A stretch of 64,000 nucleotides of DNA from AC-56 sp963702195 (GTDB lineage Bacteria; Actinomycetota; Thermoleophilia; Solirubrobacterales; 70-9). This document shows positions 18,432 to 27,427 of this stretch, piece by piece (the first letter of the stretch is position 1; every line of letters starts with the position of its first letter). A program made the position numbers and the translations under genes. Where the stretch lies: contig OY969725.1 in NCBI GenBank assembly GCA_963702195.1, positions 558,001-622,000 of the forward strand, read 5' to 3'. Below the pieces are notes generated by a model. That model saw only the letters and a program-made list of their open reading frames with translations, did not search any database and had not been told where the DNA came from.

Positions 18432-19375
18432 TGATCGGCGATCGGGCCATCGACGGGCTCGAGGCCGTCACGCTCTCCGCGCCGGACGACGGGATCGAGG
18501 CCGCGTTCGTCCCCGGGGCGGGAATGGTGGGCTGCTCGCTCAGGCATGGGAGCGTGGAGCTGCTCGGCCAGCGGGGCGGGCTGCCCCGGTACGTCGAGCG
18601 GCGCTCGACGATGGGCATTCCCCTGCTCCATCCATGGGCGAACCGGCTCGGAGCGCGACGATTCGAGGTCGCCGGCCGGGATGTTGACGTCGATGCCGCG
18701 GAGCCGCCGGCGGGGACCGATCCCAACGGGCTTCCCATCCACGGCCTCCTGTCGGCCGCGCCGGGTTGGGAGGTGAGCGGGCGCGAGCCCACGGACGACG
18801 GCGGGACCCTCACGGCGCGGTTTGACTTCGCTGCACACGAGGGACTTCTGCGCGCGTTCCCCTTCCCGCACGAGATCGAGATCGAGGCCACCCTCGCCGG
18901 CTCGGTGCTCACGATTGCGACCTCGGTGGAGGCCACCGAGGAGGTCCCGGTGCCGATCTCGTTCGGCTACCACCCGTACTTCACGCTTCCAGGAGACGAT
19001 CGTGCCGACTGGGAGGTCGAGATCCCGGTCCGCGAGCGCCTGCTCCTCGACGACCGCATGCTTCCGACGGGGGATCGGGAGGCCGTGGAGGTCGAGTCCG
19101 GCCCGCTCGGTACGAGGATCTTCGACGATGCCTACACCGCCCCGCCGCCGGGCGAGCGGTTCGCCGTCACCGGCGGCGGCAGGCGGATCGAGGTCGCGTT
19201 CGACTCCGGATACTCGTACGCGCAGGTGTATGCGCCGGACGATGACGACGTCATCGCCCTCGAGCCGATGACCGCACCCACCAACGCGCTCGTCACCGGC
19301 GGGTCGCAGCTGCCGGTCGCGAGCCTCGGGGGGACCTACCGCGCGTCCTTCTCCGTAACGGTGCTCGAGGACTGA
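18431..19375 (+). CDS. Aldose 1-epimerase / galactose mutarotase-like protein
   Basis: A 314-aa beta-sandwich sugar mutarotase-like enzyme that interconverts alpha and beta anomers. Recognisable pieces are GIPLLHPWANRLGARRF, PIHGLLS, the catalytic-type histidine in SFGYHPYFTLP and the catalytic-type glutamate in IALEPMTAPTNA near the C-terminus. The start ATG overlaps the cydB stop by one base, implying a common transcript though the functions differ. It is followed 10 bp later by a PfkB kinase, so the pair may act on one sugar. The specific sugar is unknown. Confidence 0.88.
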   Translation: MIGDRAIDGLEAVTLSAPDDGIEAAFVPGAGMVGCSLRHGSVELLGQRGGLPRYVERRSTMGIPLLHPWANRLGARRFEVAGRDVDVDAAEPPAGTDPNGLPIHGLLSAAPGWEVSGREPTDDGGTLTARFDFAAHEGLLRAFPFPHEIEIEATLAGSVLTIATSVEATEEVPVPISFGYHPYFTLPGDDRADWEVEIPVRERLLLDDRMLPTGDREAVEVESGPLGTRIFDDAYTAPPPGERFAVTGGGRRIEVAFDSGYSYAQVYAPDDDDVIALEPMTAPTNALVTGGSQLPVASLGGTYRASFSVTVLED

Positions 19376-19385
19376 GCCCTTCACG

Positions 19386-20213
19386 TTGCGGGTCGCCGTC
19401 GTCGGGCACGTGGAATGGATCGAGCTGGCGGTCGTCGAGCGTGTCCCGGTCGCCGGCGAGATCGTGCACGCCCTCGAATCGCAGGAGGAGCCGGCCGGAG
19501 GCGGAGCCGTGGCGGCCGTTCAGCTCGCCAAGCTCGCAGGCGAGTGCCTCCTCCTGACCGCGCTGGGCGACGACGAGCTCGGGCATCGCGCCAAGCGCGA
19601 CCTCGAGCGGCGCGGGGTACGGGTGCAGGCCGCGTGGCGGGCCGAGCCGCAGCGCCGCGCCTTCGTCCAGGTCGACGCGAGCGCCGAGCGCACGATCACC
19701 GTCATCGGCGACCGGATGGGCCCGCGGGGCGAAGACGACCTGCCGTGGCGTCAGCTCGAGGGTGCGGACGCCGTCTACTTCACCGCGGGCGACGCGGCGG
19801 CCGTTCGCCGGGCGAGAGAAGCCCCGACGCTCGTGGCAACGGTCCGCGCGATCGACGCCCTCGCCGCCGCCGGCGTGGAGCTGGACATGCTGGTGGCGAG
19901 CGCCAACGACGCCGGCGAGCGCTACGTGAGCGGAGCCATCCAGCCGCCGCCGCGACTCATCGCCAAGACCGACGGTGCCGCCGGGGGCTCGCTCTCAGAG
20001 GCCGACGGGACGACGACTCATTGGGAGGCCGCTTCGCTGCCGGGGCCACCGCTCGACACCTACGGCGCGGGCGACTGCTTCGCCGCCGGGCTCACGTACG
20101 GGCTCGCTGACGGGCGCTCGCCCGCCCAGGCTCTGGCGCTGGGTGCTCGCTGCGGAGCCGCGTGCGTGGCCGGCCGCGGGGCGTACGGGGGCCAGCTCTC
20201 CGACCCCGATTGA
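19386..20213 (+). CDS. PfkB family carbohydrate kinase
   Basis: A 275-aa sugar kinase of the ribokinase/PfkB family. The N-terminal GG-rich substrate loop appears as EEPAGGGAVAAVQLAKL and the C-terminal ATP/anion-hole signature as DTYGAGDCFAAGLTYGLA, with the catalytic Asp in GAGD. The TTG at 19386 is the first usable start after the epimerase stop and aligns with the family N-terminus (VAVVGHVEW). The protein is slightly short for the family (about 300). Its position after the aldose epimerase suggests sugar phosphorylation after anomer interconversion; substrate unknown. Confidence 0.85.
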   Translation: MRVAVVGHVEWIELAVVERVPVAGEIVHALESQEEPAGGGAVAAVQLAKLAGECLLLTALGDDELGHRAKRDLERRGVRVQAAWRAEPQRRAFVQVDASAERTITVIGDRMGPRGEDDLPWRQLEGADAVYFTAGDAAAVRRAREAPTLVATVRAIDALAAAGVELDMLVASANDAGERYVSGAIQPPPRLIAKTDGAAGGSLSEADGTTTHWEAASLPGPPLDTYGAGDCFAAGLTYGLADGRSPAQALALGARCGAACVAGRGAYGGQLSDPD

Positions 20214-20271
20214 GCGTCACGCGCATATGAGATCGTTGCCCGGTCCGCGAAGGTCAACCTGAGGGGGAGAC

Positions 20272-20682
20272 ATGGACCCAGTCAGAGCGCGACAGGGCAA
20301 GCTCATCGCCGGGATCGGGGGCCTGGCTCTGTTCGGCTTCCTGTTCCTGCCCTGGTTCGGCGAGGCGGGGGCGAACCTCACCGGTTGGGAGGGACAGACG
20401 ACCACGGACATCTACCTGTTGATCACCGCAATGGTGGCCGTGGCGGCGGCGCTTCCCAACACCCGCGCGCTGCTCGTCCCGGGGGTGACGATGTCGGGCG
20501 CCGCCGCCCTGCTCGGAGGCGTCGCCACCCTGCTCCTGATCTGGCTCGCGTTCATCGACTTCCCGTCGGGAACCGGCCACAAGGTTGGGGTCTACCTCGC
20601 GCTGCTCGCCGCGATCGTGATCACTATCGGTGGCTTCATGTCGGCCCAGGGAGGGGCGCGCACCGCTAGGGCGCGGACTTGA
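20272..20682 (+). CDS. Small polytopic membrane protein, unknown function
   Basis: A 136-aa protein with about four hydrophobic helices (roughly residues 12-28, 47-63, 68-95 and 105-124) and short polar loops. A strong GAGGGGGAGA ribosome site precedes the ATG at 20272. The N-terminal MDPVRARQGKLIAG puts positive charge before the first helix, favouring an inside N-terminus. No family is recognised. Its last 17 bases overlap the end of a convergent lipoprotein gene. Confidence 0.75.
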   Translation: MDPVRARQGKLIAGIGGLALFGFLFLPWFGEAGANLTGWEGQTTTDIYLLITAMVAVAAALPNTRALLVPGVTMSGAAALLGGVATLLLIWLAFIDFPSGTGHKVGVYLALLAAIVITIGGFMSAQGGARTARART

Positions 20683-21040
20683 GCGCGTCCGTGGCCTGGT
20701 TGGCCGCCGTCTGACAGGCCTTCAAAGCCTGGTCGCGCGCGGTGCCCTCCGGGGCCTTCGACGCCTGGGTGGTGCACTGCTCGAACGCGTCGCGGGCCTG
20801 CGCGCACGCCTGCTGGCCGGCGGATTCGCCCGCGGTTCCCTGGATCGCGTCGAGGCACGCGTTGTAGACGTCGTCGGGGGTCGCATTGCCCGAAGCCGAG
20901 GTCGTGGTCACGGTCGCGGACCCGCCGCTCGGCCCGCTCACCGTCACGGCGCCCGTCGTGCTGCTGCTACCGCCGCATCCGGCGATCAGTCCGGCTGCCA
21001 GCAACGCGAAGCACGCGAGCAACCACTTGAAGTTCCTCAT
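20666..21040 (-). CDS. Small secreted lipoprotein, unknown function
   Basis: A 124-aa lipoprotein. The signal peptide MRNFKWLLACFALLAAGLIAGC ends in the lipobox LIAGC with Cys22 as the acylation site. A Ser/Thr/Gly-rich linker (about 23-52) follows. The C-terminal domain (about 53-124) is Ala-rich and helical with four regularly spaced cysteines (YNACLDAI, QQACAQA, EQCTTQA, KACQTA) that could form two disulfides in a helical hairpin. No family is recognised. The ATG at 21040 is the only plausible start. It ends convergently over the preceding membrane-protein gene. Confidence 0.75.
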   Translation of the reverse strand: MRNFKWLLACFALLAAGLIAGCGGSSSTTGAVTVSGPSGGSATVTTTSASGNATPDDVYNACLDAIQGTAGESAGQQACAQARDAFEQCTTQASKAPEGTARDQALKACQTAANQATDALKSAP

Positions 21041-21150
21041 TTACGAATCCCCCAATCGGATTTGTCAGGTGGACGACTCGCGCGATCCTATCCGCGACCG
21101 TCGGACCGGACACCGAAATTTAGGTTCGCGCTGAACGGGCGTCCAGCGCG

Positions 21151-21468
21151 TCAGGCCCAGCCGTATTCGTCGCGCGCGTCGAGCTTGCGCCAGAAGGTGA
21201 CCTCCGGCTGGCTCGTGACGCCGGCCGCCCGCATGATCGGCTCGATCTGAGGCTGCTGGTCGGCGAAAAAGGCCTGGAAGCTCTCCTGGTCGGGCCACTC
21301 GTCGGCGACCAGGATCTTGTCGTCGTCCGAGCCGTAGAACCGGTGTGCGATCAGACCGTGCCCCTTGGCCGCCTCGATGATCCCCTGCATGTGCTCCTCG
21401 TTCGCGGCCGCGAACTCCTCGACGTTGCTCGGGTCACCAGCGAAGCGCAGCGTCACGATGACTGACAT
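21151..21468 (-). CDS. ABM-type (antibiotic biosynthesis monooxygenase fold) small protein
   Basis: A 105-aa protein with the ferredoxin-like alpha/beta fold expected of the ABM/YgiN-like group: an N-terminal strand MSVIVTLRFAG, a helix SNVEEFAAANEEHMQGIIEAA, and the middle signature ILVADEWPDQESFQAFFAD typical of this family. A strong GAGAGGAGAG ribosome site precedes the ATG. Relatives include quinol monooxygenases and haem-degrading enzymes, but no catalytic residue proves activity. It follows the MFS exporter (21547-23055) on the same strand, with 78 bp between, so cotranscription is possible. Confidence 0.8.
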   Translation of the reverse strand: MSVIVTLRFAGDPSNVEEFAAANEEHMQGIIEAAKGHGLIAHRFYGSDDDKILVADEWPDQESFQAFFADQQPQIEPIMRAAGVTSQPEVTFWRKLDARDEYGWA

Positions 21469-21546
21469 GACTCTCCTCTCTCTCGGATGGAGAGTCCATT
21501 CAACCGCAGCGCGGGCACCGGGTCGAGATTTCTTGGGGAACCTCGA

Positions 21547-23055
21547 CTAGCAGCCCTCGGAGTAGGCGGGCTCGCCCTCCGCCTGGTCGGCGGCCCCCCC
21601 GGCCGCCTCGGCGGCGCGCTCCTCCGACTGGAGCACGGTGACCCCGATCACGAACGCCGCCGCGACGAGGATCGCCCCGATCAGGAACGCGAGGTGGTAA
21701 CCGCTGGTGAGCGCGGCCGCGGTCGATTGGCCCTCCGCGATCAGGTTGTCGGTGCGGGTGGCGGAAAGCGTCGCCAGCACCGCGAGACCCAGCGCGCCTC
21801 CGACCTGGGCCGTGGTGTTGACCAGCCCGGACGCCAGCCCAGCGTCCTGTTGCGTGGCGCCCGACATGGCGAGGGTCATCAGCGAGGGGAACGAGACGCC
21901 GATGCCGATGCCCAGCAGGACCAGCGGCGGCAGGACGTTCGTGAGGTAGCTCCCGTCCACGGGCGCCTGCGTGAACAGGGCGAGGCCGACCGCGATCAGC
22001 ACCAGGCCCGTGAGCAGAGCCCTTCTCGCGCCGAAGCGGGTGATGAGCGGTTCCGTGTACTTGAAGGAGAGCGTCCCCATGATCAGCGTGGTGGGCAGGA
22101 ACGCGAGCCCGATCTCGAGCGGGTCGTAGCCCAGGACCTTCTCGAGGTAGAGCGATCCGAGGAAGAACAGGCCGAACATCCCGGCCACCATCAGCGCCTG
22201 GATGACGTTGGCCCCCGAGACGTTTCGCGAGCGGAAGAGCCGCAGCGGGATCAGCGGATTGCGGAATCTCGACTCCCAGGCCACGAAGGCGACGAGCAGC
22301 GCGGCCGATCCGGCTCCCAGGAGGAGGGTCGTGCTGGATCCCCAACCCTGCTCGGCCGCCGGCTTGACGATCGTGTAGACGCCCAGCATGAGCGAGGTGG
22401 TGATCAGCACCGCTCCCGGGACGTCGGTCCCGCCCCCGAAGCCGATGCCCCTGTCCCGCTCGAGCAGGCGCATCGCGGCAAGCCCGGTGAAGATCGCGAT
22501 CGGGACGTTGATGAAGAAGATCCAGTGCCAGTTGATCGACTGGGTCAGGGCGCCGCCCGCCAGCAGGCCGACGGAGCCGCCGGCCGAGGCGACGAACCCG
22601 TAGACGCCGATCGCCTTCGCCTGCTCGCGCGGCTCCGGGAACATCACGACGATCATCCCGAGGATCACCGCTGACGTCATCGCGCCGCCGATCCCCTGGA
22701 TGAAGCGGCCGATGACGAGCATCTCCTGGCTCTGCGCGATGCCGCAGAAGAGGGACGCGAGGGTGAACAGGGTCAGGCCCGCCATGAAGATGTTCTTCCG
22801 GCCGAGGATGTCGCCGAAGCGCCCGGCGAGCAGGAGCAGGCCGCCGAAGGTGATCAGGTAGGCGTTGACCACCCAGGCGAGGCTCGACTGTGAGAAGCCC
22901 AGGTCGTTCTGGATCGAGGGCAGCGCGACGTTCACGACCGTGACGTCGAGAACGATCATCAGCATCCCGACGCACAGGACGTAGAGCGCCATCCAGCGCC
23001 GGTCTCCGGTCGCCGCCGATTGCTGCTGTCCGTTCACGAGCGCCTGCTCAGCCAT
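21547..23055 (-). CDS. MFS drug/proton antiporter, DHA2 (EmrB/QacA) family
   Basis: A 502-aa polytopic exporter with about 14 transmembrane helices. Family motifs are visible: the DHA2 motif C-like MLMIVLDVTVVNVALPSI in helix 1 (Asp and Asn-Val-Ala-Leu-Pro) and LAGRFGDILGRKNIF, the motif A loop between helices 2 and 3. The family exports drugs, dyes or lipids with proton import. The start ATG at 23055 precedes MAEQALVNGQQQ, a short cytosolic leader. No TetR or MarR regulator is adjacent; a VOC protein lies behind and an ABM protein ahead on the same strand, so the cluster may handle a small aromatic or toxic compound. Substrate unknown. Confidence 0.93.
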   Translation of the reverse strand: MAEQALVNGQQQSAATGDRRWMALYVLCVGMLMIVLDVTVVNVALPSIQNDLGFSQSSLAWVVNAYLITFGGLLLLAGRFGDILGRKNIFMAGLTLFTLASLFCGIAQSQEMLVIGRFIQGIGGAMTSAVILGMIVVMFPEPREQAKAIGVYGFVASAGGSVGLLAGGALTQSINWHWIFFINVPIAIFTGLAAMRLLERDRGIGFGGGTDVPGAVLITTSLMLGVYTIVKPAAEQGWGSSTTLLLGAGSAALLVAFVAWESRFRNPLIPLRLFRSRNVSGANVIQALMVAGMFGLFFLGSLYLEKVLGYDPLEIGLAFLPTTLIMGTLSFKYTEPLITRFGARRALLTGLVLIAVGLALFTQAPVDGSYLTNVLPPLVLLGIGIGVSFPSLMTLAMSGATQQDAGLASGLVNTTAQVGGALGLAVLATLSATRTDNLIAEGQSTAAALTSGYHLAFLIGAILVAAAFVIGVTVLQSEERAAEAAGGAADQAEGEPAYSEGC

Positions 23056-23112
23056 CCGCTTGCCTCCTTCGTGGTCGCCATTTCCGGTTGAGACCGGCCG
23101 GCGCCGCGGAAC

Positions 23113-23487
23113 TCATCGATTTGACGATCGCTTCGACTGCCAGAAGGCGATCTCGCCGCCCGCGGGGGCCGCGACAACGCTTCGCCACCCGGCCGGCCCC
23201 TCGCGGGGCTCCAGCAACACGCCCGCACCCAGCTCACGAGCCCGTTCCGTTGCGCCGGCGATCTCGGCGACCTCGACGTAGGGTAACCACAGGGGTCGAC
23301 GCGCCTCGCACTCCACGACGCCGCCCCCGAGGCCGCTCCCCATCTCGAGCGCGAGGTACGACCCGCAGCCGGCGTCGATCCGCTCCGGGCGCCACCCGCA
23401 CAGGCGCGCATAGAACTCGCAGGCGGCCGTCAGGTCGCCGGTGTGAAGCTCCAGGTGGACCACGGGATTGCTCTCTCTTCGCGGCAT
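23113..23487 (-). CDS. VOC family protein (glyoxalase/bleomycin-resistance fold)
   Basis: A 124-aa single-module VOC protein. The repeat-like strands are clear: NPVVHLELHTGDLTAACEFYARLCGW at the start and WLPYVEVAEIAGATERARELGA in the second half, with AAPAGGEIAFWQSK at the end. Possible metal-binding positions (His11 or His15, and Glu in the second half) are present but incomplete, so a binding rather than catalytic role is possible. It stands 57 bp upstream of the MFS exporter on the same strand, so the two could share a transcript. The ATG at 23487 lies 7 nt after TAGATG. Confidence 0.82.
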   Translation of the reverse strand: MPRRESNPVVHLELHTGDLTAACEFYARLCGWRPERIDAGCGSYLALEMGSGLGGGVVECEARRPLWLPYVEVAEIAGATERARELGAGVLLEPREGPAGWRSVVAAPAGGEIAFWQSKRSSNR

Positions 23488-23573
23488 GCCCTGTCATCTA
23501 GACCGGGGCGCGGGCACAAAGTAATCGGGGCCGATGACCTTTGGCCGTTCCCGCTGTCTAATCTGCGAGAGGG

Positions 23574-24698
23574 ATGGCCGCATACGAGACAAGCTCGCCG
23601 GCGGAGGAGCGTGAGCTCCTCGCCGCCGCCCGTGAGGGAGACGAGGGCGCGTTCCAGCGACTCGTCGATCCCTACCGGGGCGAGCTCCACGCGCACTGCT
23701 ACCGGATGCTCGGGTCGGTCCATGACGCCGAGGACGCCCTCCAGGAGACGCTGCTCCGCGCCTGGCGCGGGCTGACCGGCTTCGAGGGTCGCAGCTCGCT
23801 TCGCTCGTGGCTCTACCGGATCGCGACGAATGCCTCCCTGACCATGATCGACAAACGCCCCAAGCGGGTGCTGCCGATCGACTACGCCCCCGCGGCGGAT
23901 CCCCACGGCGGTCCCGGCGAACCGCTGGTCGAGTCCATATGGATCGAGCCCTACGCGGACGATCACTTCGGGCTGGAGGACGGGCTGGTCGGGCCCGAAG
24001 CGCGATACGAGCAGCGCGAGAGCGTCGAGCTTGCGTTCGTCGCCGCCCTCCAGAACCTCCCGGCCAACCAGCGTGCCGTCCTCATCCTCCGCGAGGTGCT
24101 CGGCTTCTCCGCCAAGGAGGCGGCCGAGACGCTCGAGACCACGACCGCGTCGGTGAACAGCGCGCTCCAGCGCGCGCGTGCGGCGGTCGAGGAGCGGCTG
24201 CCCGAACAGAGCCAGCAGTCCACGGCGCGGGCGCTCGGCGACGACGGGCTGCAGGAGGTCGTCGACGCGTACGTGGAGGCCTGGCAGCGTGGGGACGTGA
24301 AGGCGGTCGTCGGGATGCTCACCGAGGATGCGGCGTTCTCGATGCCGCCGCTGGGGACCTGGTTCGGAGGCCGCGACGAGATCGAGACCTTTCTCGCAGG
24401 CTGGCCGCTGTCCGGCCAGTGGCGCTGGCGCCCGATTCAGGTTCGGGCCAACGGCCAGCCCGCCCTGGCCTTCTACAGCTGGGATCCGGACGACCAGGCC
24501 TACATGCCGTTCGCGCTCAACGTGCTGACGATTCGCGGCGACAAGGTGAGCGACGTCACGGCGTTCATCATCCGGACTCCCCCGGAGAGCGACGACCGCG
24601 AGGTCATCGCGCGGATGCCCGAGCGGCCTACCAACCTCGCCCAGCTCGAGGTCGCGTTCCAGGCCTTCGGTCTTCCAGCCAAACTCGAAGACGAATAG
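23574..24698 (+). CDS. ECF RNA polymerase sigma factor with SnoaL-like C-terminal domain (SigG/SigX5 type)
   Basis: A 374-aa sigma factor. Region 2 (about 10-85) includes YRMLGSVHDAEDALQETLLRAWRG and GRSSLRSWLYRIATNASL; region 4 (about 150-205) includes LPANQRAVLILREVLGFSAKEAAETL, a helix-turn-helix for the -35 box. An extra NTF2/SnoaL-like domain (about 225-330) carries AYVEAWQRGDVKAVVGMLTEDAAF. In this sigma group the C-terminal domain replaces a partner anti-sigma in control. A TAATCT -10-like box (23559-23564) sits 9 nt before the ATG. The small DUF2277 gene follows 9 bp later. Target genes are unknown. Confidence 0.93.
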   Translation: MAAYETSSPAEERELLAAAREGDEGAFQRLVDPYRGELHAHCYRMLGSVHDAEDALQETLLRAWRGLTGFEGRSSLRSWLYRIATNASLTMIDKRPKRVLPIDYAPAADPHGGPGEPLVESIWIEPYADDHFGLEDGLVGPEARYEQRESVELAFVAALQNLPANQRAVLILREVLGFSAKEAAETLETTTASVNSALQRARAAVEERLPEQSQQSTARALGDDGLQEVVDAYVEAWQRGDVKAVVGMLTEDAAFSMPPLGTWFGGRDEIETFLAGWPLSGQWRWRPIQVRANGQPALAFYSWDPDDQAYMPFALNVLTIRGDKVSDVTAFIIRTPPESDDREVIARMPERPTNLAQLEVAFQAFGLPAKLEDE

Positions 24699-24707
24699 GA
24701 GCAGCTC

Positions 24708-24980
24708 ATGTGCCGCAACATCCGCACCCTCTACAACTACGAGCCCGAGGCGACCGAGGAGGAGATCCGGGCTGCATCGCTTCAGTACGTCCGCAAGATC
24801 AGCGGCTTCAACAAGCCCTCGCAGGCGAATGCCGAGGCGTTCGAGGAGGCCGTCGACGAGGTCGCCCGGGTCTCGGCTTGGCTGCTCGACCGGCTGGTGA
24901 CGTCCGCGCCGCCGAAGGACCGCGAGGTCGAGGCGGCGAAGGCGAGGGCCCGCGCGGCCGAGCGCTTCGCGACCGCCTAG
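24708..24980 (+). CDS. DUF2277 family protein
   Basis: A 90-aa cytosolic helical protein matching the family start MCRNIRTLYNYEPEATEEEIRAA, with YVRKISGFNKPSQAN in the middle. DUF2277 has no known function; members are often adjacent to regulators or oxidoreductases. The gene has an AGGAGC site and starts 9 bp after the sigma-factor gene, so it is almost certainly cotranscribed. It converges on a membrane protein gene with only 1 bp between stops. Confidence 0.88.
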   Translation: MCRNIRTLYNYEPEATEEEIRAASLQYVRKISGFNKPSQANAEAFEEAVDEVARVSAWLLDRLVTSAPPKDREVEAAKARARAAERFATA

Positions 24981-24981
24981 C

Positions 24982-25725
24982 TCAGCCGGCCGGCTCCGTC
25001 CCGCGCGAGTGCGGACCCCAGCCCCAGCGGTCGGGGTGCTCGACCAGGTCCAGGAGCGCGAGGTCGAGCCCCGAGCCCAGATGGATGACGTTGGCGACGC
25101 GTTCGGCGATCCATTCGTTGTCCCCTGATCCCTCGTAGCTCGGGCGCCAGTTCTGGGCGTCCTCCCAGAGGACCGTCTGCAGGCGCGTGAGCCGGACCTG
25201 GAGCCGGACGAACCGGGTGATGACCCGCGGGAGCTCGGTCTCGAGCAGGATCGGCGCCCACCGCCCAAGCGTCGCGCGCGCCTCGTCGGCGAGCCCCGAG
25301 ACCAGCTCGTGGAGCGACCGCCGACCGCCGTCGTCCATGGCCACCGCGAGCGCCAATTCCCGGACCGCGCTCTCACCCTCCGGCGAGCGGACGAGCCCGC
25401 GCAGCTCGTTGAGCGTCAACGATTCGCGCTTCCCGACGCCGATGGACTGCGCGAGCATCACCCAGGTGTGCCGTGCGATCTCACCGAGCTCGACCAGTCC
25501 GTAGTCGGACAGCAGGCGCCACTCCCGGCGAGCCCGCGCGGTGAGGAACTCGTTGACGACGGCGACGCCGACGACGAGCACCAGGATGTCGGCGATCACG
25601 GAGGTGGCCATCGCGTTGCGATCCCAAAAGCCGGTGAACACGAAGTCCGATACCGCGACGATCGCGAGCGCGATCATCGAAACGATCGCGCTGGCCCTCG
25701 TCAGCGTGGTGCTGGGGAGCCCCAT
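24982..25725 (-). CDS. Membrane-anchored protein of unknown function
   Basis: A 247-aa protein with two hydrophobic helices near the N-terminus (about residues 11-31 and 43-63) and a long helical, charged cytosolic part. The charged part carries ELGEIARHTWVMLAQSIG, AVREL-rich and RFVRLQVRLTRLQTVLWEDAQNW segments; the C-terminus ends with DRWGWGPHSRGTEPAG. No family is recognised. The ATG at 25725 is preferred over longer open frames because a TACGAT -10-like box lies 7 nt upstream and the longer frame is antisense to the copper protein. It may be a membrane-attached scaffold or stress protein, but this is a guess. Confidence 0.65.
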   Translation of the reverse strand: MGLPSTTLTRASAIVSMIALAIVAVSDFVFTGFWDRNAMATSVIADILVLVVGVAVVNEFLTARARREWRLLSDYGLVELGEIARHTWVMLAQSIGVGKRESLTLNELRGLVRSPEGESAVRELALAVAMDDGGRRSLHELVSGLADEARATLGRWAPILLETELPRVITRFVRLQVRLTRLQTVLWEDAQNWRPSYEGSGDNEWIAERVANVIHLGSGLDLALLDLVEHPDRWGWGPHSRGTEPAG

Positions 25726-25800
25726 CGCGCGGATCGTAATCGGCGCCCTGGCGGCGCCGGGTCGCTTGTGCGCCCTGCCACCTGTTAGCTTTGTCTCTCG

Positions 25801-27402
25801 ATGCCCGTCTCCGCAGGGAAGCGAGGGGTTCTGGGGAGCACCGTTACGGCGCTTGTGCTTGCCGTGACAGCACTGCTTCTCCTGACGTCCAGCGCGAGCG
25901 CCGCGAACCCGTACACCGCCGGCGCCGCCTCGTACACCGCCCCGGCGGGGTCGAAGTGCCCGCCGATCAAGAACAAGCCCAGTCAGATACCGCACGTCGA
26001 CTACAACGGGATCCGGCACATCACCTACTGCGTGCCGGCCACGGTGAGCCCGGGGCAGAACGTCATCCGGCTGCGCGCCACGGACCTGCTCCCCAAGCAG
26101 CCCGGCTACATCACCCGCTTCGACCCCGAGCTCGTCTACACCAACGGCACGGTGCCCCGCGTGGACGTGCTCCACCTGCATCACGCCGTCTGGGTCGTCA
26201 ACGGCAACCCCCAGTTCGCTGTCGGCGAGGAGAAGACGATCGTCCAGGCACCGCGCGGATTCGGCTGGAGGAGCATGCCGACCGACAAGTGGTACCTCAA
26301 TGACATGCTCCACGACCTCGTCGGCCAGCAGGCGCACGTCGACATCGTCTGGAGGATCGATTTCGTCCCGGACAGCTCACCCGCGGCCGCCAACATGCAC
26401 ACGATCCAGACGAAGTGGATGTCCGTCGCCGGGCCGCAGCCGCGCGTGGGCGTCTCGAGCCAGATCTACCCCGTCTTCAACGCGCTCAAGGGGTGGGGCA
26501 AGAACGGCAGGTACACCTTCCCCGATCAGGCCAAGGGCTCACAGCGGCAGCTGATCAGCCCGAATCAGACCTGGACGCCCAGTCACCCGGTGACGCTGAT
26601 CGAGACCGCGGGCCATCTCCACCCCGGCGGCCTCAACACGGCGCTCAAGGTCCGGCGCGGCGACCAGCGCAACACTCTCTTCACGTCGAAGGCCCACTAC
26701 TACGAGCCGGCGGGCGAGGTCTCGTGGGACGTCGCGATGGGCGCAACGCCAAGGGACTGGCGGGTGAGAGTGCCCGCCGGAGACAAGTTGAGCGTCCACT
26801 CGACCTACGACACCAGTCATGCGAGCTGGTACGAGGTGATGGGAATCATGCCCGTGGCCGTCTACAACGGCACGGACGTGGGCGGGGTGGGCGACTTCAG
26901 CAACAAGATCCCGCAGAACCAGCACCTGACGCACACTCACCTGTACGAGAACCGCCACCACGGCGGCGGGCGGACGGACATGCCGGACGCGCTCAAGCTC
27001 CCGGACGGGCCGTTCATGACCGGCCGCCCGGTGAACATCCAGGGCTACCTGTACTCCCAGGGGGACCTGCATGCCTCCGGCGCCGCCGGACGGCCGCCGG
27101 TGGTCCACCCGGGCCAGCACCTGACGTTCAAGAACCTGGACGATGCCACGACCCCCAGCACCTGGCACACGGTCACGGCCTGCAAGCAGCCGTGTAACCG
27201 TGACACGGGCATCGCCTACCCGATCGCCAACGGCTCGACGAAGTTCGACTCGGGGCAGCTCGGCACGAAGGCTCCGTTCAACGCACCTGCCACGGGCACC
27301 ATCACGTGGAAGACGCCGAGCAACCTGCAGCCCGGCACCTACACGTACTTCTGCCGCGTCCACCCGTTCATGCGCGGCAGCTTCCGCGTCAAGAAGCAAT
27401 AG
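25801..27402 (+). CDS. Secreted copper protein: PHM-like N-terminal region fused to a cupredoxin domain
   Basis: A 533-aa exported protein. A signal peptide (about 1-34, ending SSASAA) leads to a long beta-rich region with spaced His/Met residues that mimic peptidylglycine alpha-hydroxylating monooxygenase: HLHH at 125-128, His179, HLH at 272-274 and VMGIM at 346-350. A His-rich stretch, QHLTHTHLYENRHHGGG, follows at 374-390. The C-terminal cupredoxin (about 410-530) has complete type-1 copper ligands: H456, C518, H521 and M524 in CRVHPFM. The ATG follows TAGCTT by 9 nt. Copper binding of the C-terminal domain is well supported; monooxygenase activity is inference. No copper chaperone or exporter is adjacent. 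Confidence 0.75.
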   Translation: MPVSAGKRGVLGSTVTALVLAVTALLLLTSSASAANPYTAGAASYTAPAGSKCPPIKNKPSQIPHVDYNGIRHITYCVPATVSPGQNVIRLRATDLLPKQPGYITRFDPELVYTNGTVPRVDVLHLHHAVWVVNGNPQFAVGEEKTIVQAPRGFGWRSMPTDKWYLNDMLHDLVGQQAHVDIVWRIDFVPDSSPAAANMHTIQTKWMSVAGPQPRVGVSSQIYPVFNALKGWGKNGRYTFPDQAKGSQRQLISPNQTWTPSHPVTLIETAGHLHPGGLNTALKVRRGDQRNTLFTSKAHYYEPAGEVSWDVAMGATPRDWRVRVPAGDKLSVHSTYDTSHASWYEVMGIMPVAVYNGTDVGGVGDFSNKIPQNQHLTHTHLYENRHHGGGRTDMPDALKLPDGPFMTGRPVNIQGYLYSQGDLHASGAAGRPPVVHPGQHLTFKNLDDATTPSTWHTVTACKQPCNRDTGIAYPIANGSTKFDSGQLGTKAPFNAPATGTITWKTPSNLQPGTYTYFCRVHPFMRGSFRVKKQ

Positions 27403-27427
27403 TTCCGCCCGGGCGGGACGCCCGTGT

